Source: JBCBSS01 sp039819065 (GTDB taxonomy: Bacteria; Bacteroidota; Bacteroidia; Cytophagales; Cyclobacteriaceae). From it: a DNA stretch of 16,233 bases. The stretch is taken from NCBI GenBank assembly GCA_039819065.1, contig JBCBSS010000171.1:1-16233 (forward strand), read 5' to 3'. The notes below the pieces were generated by a model. That model did not search any database and had not been told where the DNA came from. It worked only from the letters and a program-made list of their open reading frames with translations. A program made the translations under genes and the position numbers. This document shows, piece by piece, positions 13,506-16,233 of this stretch (its first letter is position 1; each line of letters begins with the position of its first letter).

Positions 13506-16019
13506 TTATTCTTTAATGATCCTTACCTGTCTGGATGTATTATCAATCTCAATCAATTCTAACAAAAACACTCCGGGGCGTAGTTGAGATACATCGATTT
13601 GGTTGAAATCACCAGATTGAGTGAGTAACACCTTACCTGTGTTATCTCTGATGGTGTAGGTCTTGATCTGGTATTCATTTGGAATGATGATCTTATCCCT
13701 GGTTGGGTTGGGATATATATTTTGAATGGAGCTGGATATTTCCTCAATGCTCACAACTGTTTCTACCTCTTCTACGAAGCGCACTATGCCTGAATAGTTA
13801 TCGCCTGCTACTCCTCTGAAGCCTCCAAACAGGTAAATGCTGTCGTTATCGATCAGAACACCTTCACCTAGCACCAAAATGTCTTTTTCGAAACCAAAGC
13901 TTTGAACAAAACCACCGTTGGCATCTAGTTGAACAAAGCTTCTGGAAAGTGTATTATCTGCCGTTTCAAAAATACCGGTCGCAATGATATCTCCTGCTTC
14001 GGTTAGCTCGATATCACGAATGATACCAACGTAATTGTCCAGTTGAGAGATATTGGCTACAAAATCAGTATCCACGCTGCCATCGCTATTAATTCTGGCT
14101 AATCCTTGAGTGGCATGACCGTTGAAGCTATCGAATTCGCCTCCAATGAGCATCTGACCATTTTCCAGGATCGTTATTGTTTCCTGGGCTATTAACTCAT
14201 CGGCAACCACAAAAGAGTTTTGAAAACCCAAACCAATGTCAAAAGTGTTATCCAGAGTACCATCGGTGTTGAGACGTACGATTTGACCGGTGGGTGTGCC
14301 ATTGTACTCTTCTATATTTCCATCGAATACAAGCGCTTTACCATCAGGTTGTAATTCCAGGCCCTCTGGTCTTGCCCTGTTAAATCCGGTACCTATCAGG
14401 TAGGTATTATCAATCGAGCCATCTGGGTTGAGGCGGATGATATTTGGAGCTGAGGAACCATTATAGTCTTCAAAATCCCCCACTACCACCAGCTTTCCAT
14501 CGTTTTGAATCCTTACTTCTTCTAAAACCCTATCGAATCCAGTGCCTGTATCAAAGGTGTTATCAATAGAACCATCGGGGTTAAGCTTCACCATGTTGGA
14601 TACCGCCTGGTTGTCTATAGCAGAGATATCCCCCCAAAGCCAAATCGCGCCATCATCGTCTATCACTACTCCTTGTGCAAAGCCATCGATCTCAGGAGAA
14701 AAGCCATTGTCTATTGTACCATCGATTGATATTCTGCTGAGTACAGTTGTGGTTTCGGAGAAATCAGCACCGTCCCTAAAATTCATTCTTCCAATAAATA
14801 AGAACGTATTGTCAGTTTCCTTGATCAAATCATTGACCCTGCCAACCTCGTAAAACCTCGGTGAATTAAAAGTCTGCTGGTTGCCTGATGCGTCGTATCG
14901 CTCAAGGCGAAATCCGATATCATTAACGGAGGTTTGTGCGATAATGGTGTTATCATCGGTAAGATAGAACCGCTCCGCATCGGGTAAAGTAACAGATCCG
15001 TCTATGACCCCATCTGCGTCAGTGATAGCCGAAACGTTCCTGGATTTGATCAGTAACCGGCCATCGCTGAAACTTGCTAGTGAAACAACACTTTCATCGT
15101 TCAGTGCGCTGTTAAAGGTATCATCTATGGTACCGTCGGTATTCAATCTTATCAATCGCTTGTCAAAGTCATTATCATCTCGTGAGACGATAATTTTTCC
15201 GTCAGCTTGTTCAATTAAGAACCCCTCAGCATCGAATAAGGAAGGAAAGACAAAGTCTTCAAGGGTTTCGGGAACCGTTATTTCAAGGCTTCCATCGGTA
15301 CCGAGTATAGCAAACGTATTGGCCGGGCTGCCGTCATAAGTATCGAAAGCGCCGATAACAGCTACACTGCCACTAGATAGCAAAGCTACTTGGGATGCAG
15401 GGCCGACTACAGAAGGCTCAAAGTTTGACCTTAAACCTATTCCTGTAGAAAAGGTATTGTCCAGACTTCCATCGGCATTGAGCCTTGCAATACCATTGGC
15501 TTCGGCTGTTCCTATACTGGAAAAAGCCCCGGCCACTATTATCTTACCGTCCGCCTGGACATCTAAAGCGAATACAGAGTTATTGAACCTTTGATTGTTA
15601 TTTAAGAATACGTCGGCTTGAAAAGTATTGTCGAGTGATCCGTCGCTGTTCAATCGGTAAACCGCTGGGACTGATTCGCCATTGTAGTAAAGCGCCTGAC
15701 TCATGGCAATTAATATTTTCCCATCGTCAAGTATTTCAATGTCTTGCACATCATCCGAGGGGCCCGTTCCGTTGGGATTGAATGATTGGTCTAGGGTGCC
15801 ATCTGCATTCAACCTTACGAGATGAGTCAGGTTGCTGCCTTCTACAATATCGAAGTCCCCTCCTACCAATAGCTTGCCATCAGCCTGTTGTTTCACCACG
15901 TAAGATGTGGCTCCTGGCCGAATGGCATCCAACTGAAAGGTTGGATCAATTTCATACGCTGTTTGCGCAAGTAGCGTAAAACTTGAAAGTAAAATGGCAA
16001 GGGTAAAAATATGTCTCAT
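13506..16019 (-). CDS. Secreted delta-60 repeat protein with type IX secretion sorting domain
   Basis: I start this 837-residue protein at 16019 because MRHIFTLAILLSSFTLLAQ is a clean signal peptide (cleavage near LAQ-T); an in-frame ATG at 16067 would add 16 non-signal residues. The body (about 22-750) is built from roughly 12 delta-60 repeats of about 50-60 residues. Each is marked by a phrase like RLNADGSLDNTF, preceded by strands such as VQADGKIIVAGAF; some copies are degenerate (for example ILGTDGSLEITV, RYDASGNQQTF). Such repeats are predicted to form beta-propellers. The last 70 residues (768-837), from IYPNPTRDKIIIPN to VRIIKE, are a T9SS type A sorting domain, so the protein should cross the outer membrane by type IX secretion and be released or surface-attached. 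No catalytic domain is visible. It stands alone in orientation, facing the DJ-1 gene. Confidence 0.93.
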   Translation of the reverse strand: MRHIFTLAILLSSFTLLAQTAYEIDPTFQLDAIRPGATSYVVKQQADGKLLVGGDFDIVEGSNLTHLVRLNADGTLDQSFNPNGTGPSDDVQDIEILDDGKILIAMSQALYYNGESVPAVYRLNSDGSLDNTFQADVFLNNNQRFNNSVFALDVQADGKIIVAGAFSSIGTAEANGIARLNADGSLDNTFSTGIGLRSNFEPSVVGPASQVALLSSGSVAVIGAFDTYDGSPANTFAILGTDGSLEITVPETLEDFVFPSLFDAEGFLIEQADGKIIVSRDDNDFDKRLIRLNTDGTIDDTFNSALNDESVVSLASFSDGRLLIKSRNVSAITDADGVIDGSVTLPDAERFYLTDDNTIIAQTSVNDIGFRLERYDASGNQQTFNSPRFYEVGRVNDLIKETDNTFLFIGRMNFRDGADFSETTTVLSRISIDGTIDNGFSPEIDGFAQGVVIDDDGAIWLWGDISAIDNQAVSNMVKLNPDGSIDNTFDTGTGFDRVLEEVRIQNDGKLVVVGDFEDYNGSSAPNIIRLNPDGSIDNTYLIGTGFNRARPEGLELQPDGKALVFDGNIEEYNGTPTGQIVRLNTDGTLDNTFDIGLGFQNSFVVADELIAQETITILENGQMLIGGEFDSFNGHATQGLARINSDGSVDTDFVANISQLDNYVGIIRDIELTEAGDIIATGIFETADNTLSRSFVQLDANGGFVQSFGFEKDILVLGEGVLIDNDSIYLFGGFRGVAGDNYSGIVRFVEEVETVVSIEEISSSIQNIYPNPTRDKIIIPNEYQIKTYTIRDNTGKVLLTQSGDFNQIDVSQLRPGVFLLELIEIDNTSRQVRIIKE

Positions 16020-16087
16020 GTCAACAGTTTGGTTTCGACGAAAGTAGTACAAGTAAGGGTATTCCAAAAGTCATCTTGCCGTCAATA

Positions 16088-16100
16088 ATCGACGGTCGAT
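16088..16100. promoter_or_regulatory. 13-bp perfect palindrome upstream of the delta-60 repeat gene
   Basis: ATCGAC-G-GTCGAT is a perfect inverted repeat 69-81 bp before the chosen start codon, flanked by further inverted bases (AATAA and TTATT). The location suits an operator, but nothing identifies its protein. Confidence 0.3.
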
Positions 16101-16138
16101 GCATTATTATATCGCCAAAGGCTTTTATATGTTCGATC

Positions 16139-16155
16139 AGGTTAAAGTTTAACCT
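16139..16155. promoter_or_regulatory. 17-bp perfect palindrome upstream of the delta-60 repeat gene
   Basis: AGGTTAAA-G-TTTAACCT is a perfect inverted repeat 120-136 bp before the start at 16019, in AT-rich DNA at the window end. It could be an operator for this gene or for a gene beyond the window edge. Confidence 0.35.
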
Positions 16156-16233
16156 AAGCCGTTAAAAGAATCGACTTTAAACATACAATTCACCTAACAT
16201 GTGAAGATATTAATGGTTTTCAACTAATTTTTT

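Noticed and set aside
16020..16067. Longer start (16067) for the delta-60 repeat protein
   Set aside because: It would put 16 polar and aromatic residues before a clean signal peptide; the internal ATG at 16019 is a better start.

Overview
The window looks like a piece of a chromosome from a marine-type Bacteroidota, probably a Cytophagales/Flammeovirgaceae relative. The grounds are a type IX secretion C-terminal sorting domain, a LytS/LytTR pair, a membrane-anchored AraC regulator, starts without clear Shine-Dalgarno sequences, and interspersed palindromic repeats of the TGTCATYTCG type. This assignment is inferred from gene content, not from a marker gene. No rRNA, tRNA, CRISPR array, transposase or integrase was seen.

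Layout. (1) Positions 1-2246 are AT-rich. They hold a short, apparently truncated ECF sigma factor (minus strand) divergent from a two-gene plus-strand unit: an alpha/beta hydrolase with an unassigned C-terminal domain, and a small protein with a six-cysteine N-terminus. This looks like accessory DNA. (2) Positions 2247-7786 (minus) form one tight six-gene operon, transcribed as DUF2147 protein, beta-barrel-like exported protein, TolC-like channel, HlyD/MacA-like lipoprotein adaptor, FtsX/MacB-like permease and ABC ATPase. It is a complete tripartite ABC export system with two extra envelope proteins. (3) Positions 7787-9006 are a repeat cluster around a small GIY-YIG nuclease gene. At least seven copies of a two-ended repeat arm, with conserved ends and a variable middle, surround the gene, and two nearly identical arms flank it as inverted repeats about 940 bp apart. 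(4) Positions 9007-10772 (minus) hold a LytS-type histidine kinase and LytTR response regulator that overlap by one base. (5) Positions 10967-13202 (plus) hold a 7-TM AraC-type regulator followed by a membrane-anchored DJ-1/PfpI protein. The gap between them carries a perfect 24-bp palindrome plus a 21-bp-spaced direct repeat, a plausible AraC-type operator. (6) Positions 13203-13505 carry another nested inverted-repeat element. (7) Positions 13506-16019 (minus) encode a large secreted delta-60-repeat protein with a T9SS sorting domain, with two short palindromes upstream.

Working together: the operon in (2) would move a substrate (lipid, peptide or drug) out through the envelope. The sensor pair in (4) is the nearest candidate regulator but is separated by the repeat cluster. 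The AraC and DJ-1 genes look like a regulator-target pair. The most novel-looking items are the GIY-YIG gene inside its repeat cluster, the AraC-like operator, and the hydrolase/Cys-rich gene pair on the AT-rich segment.
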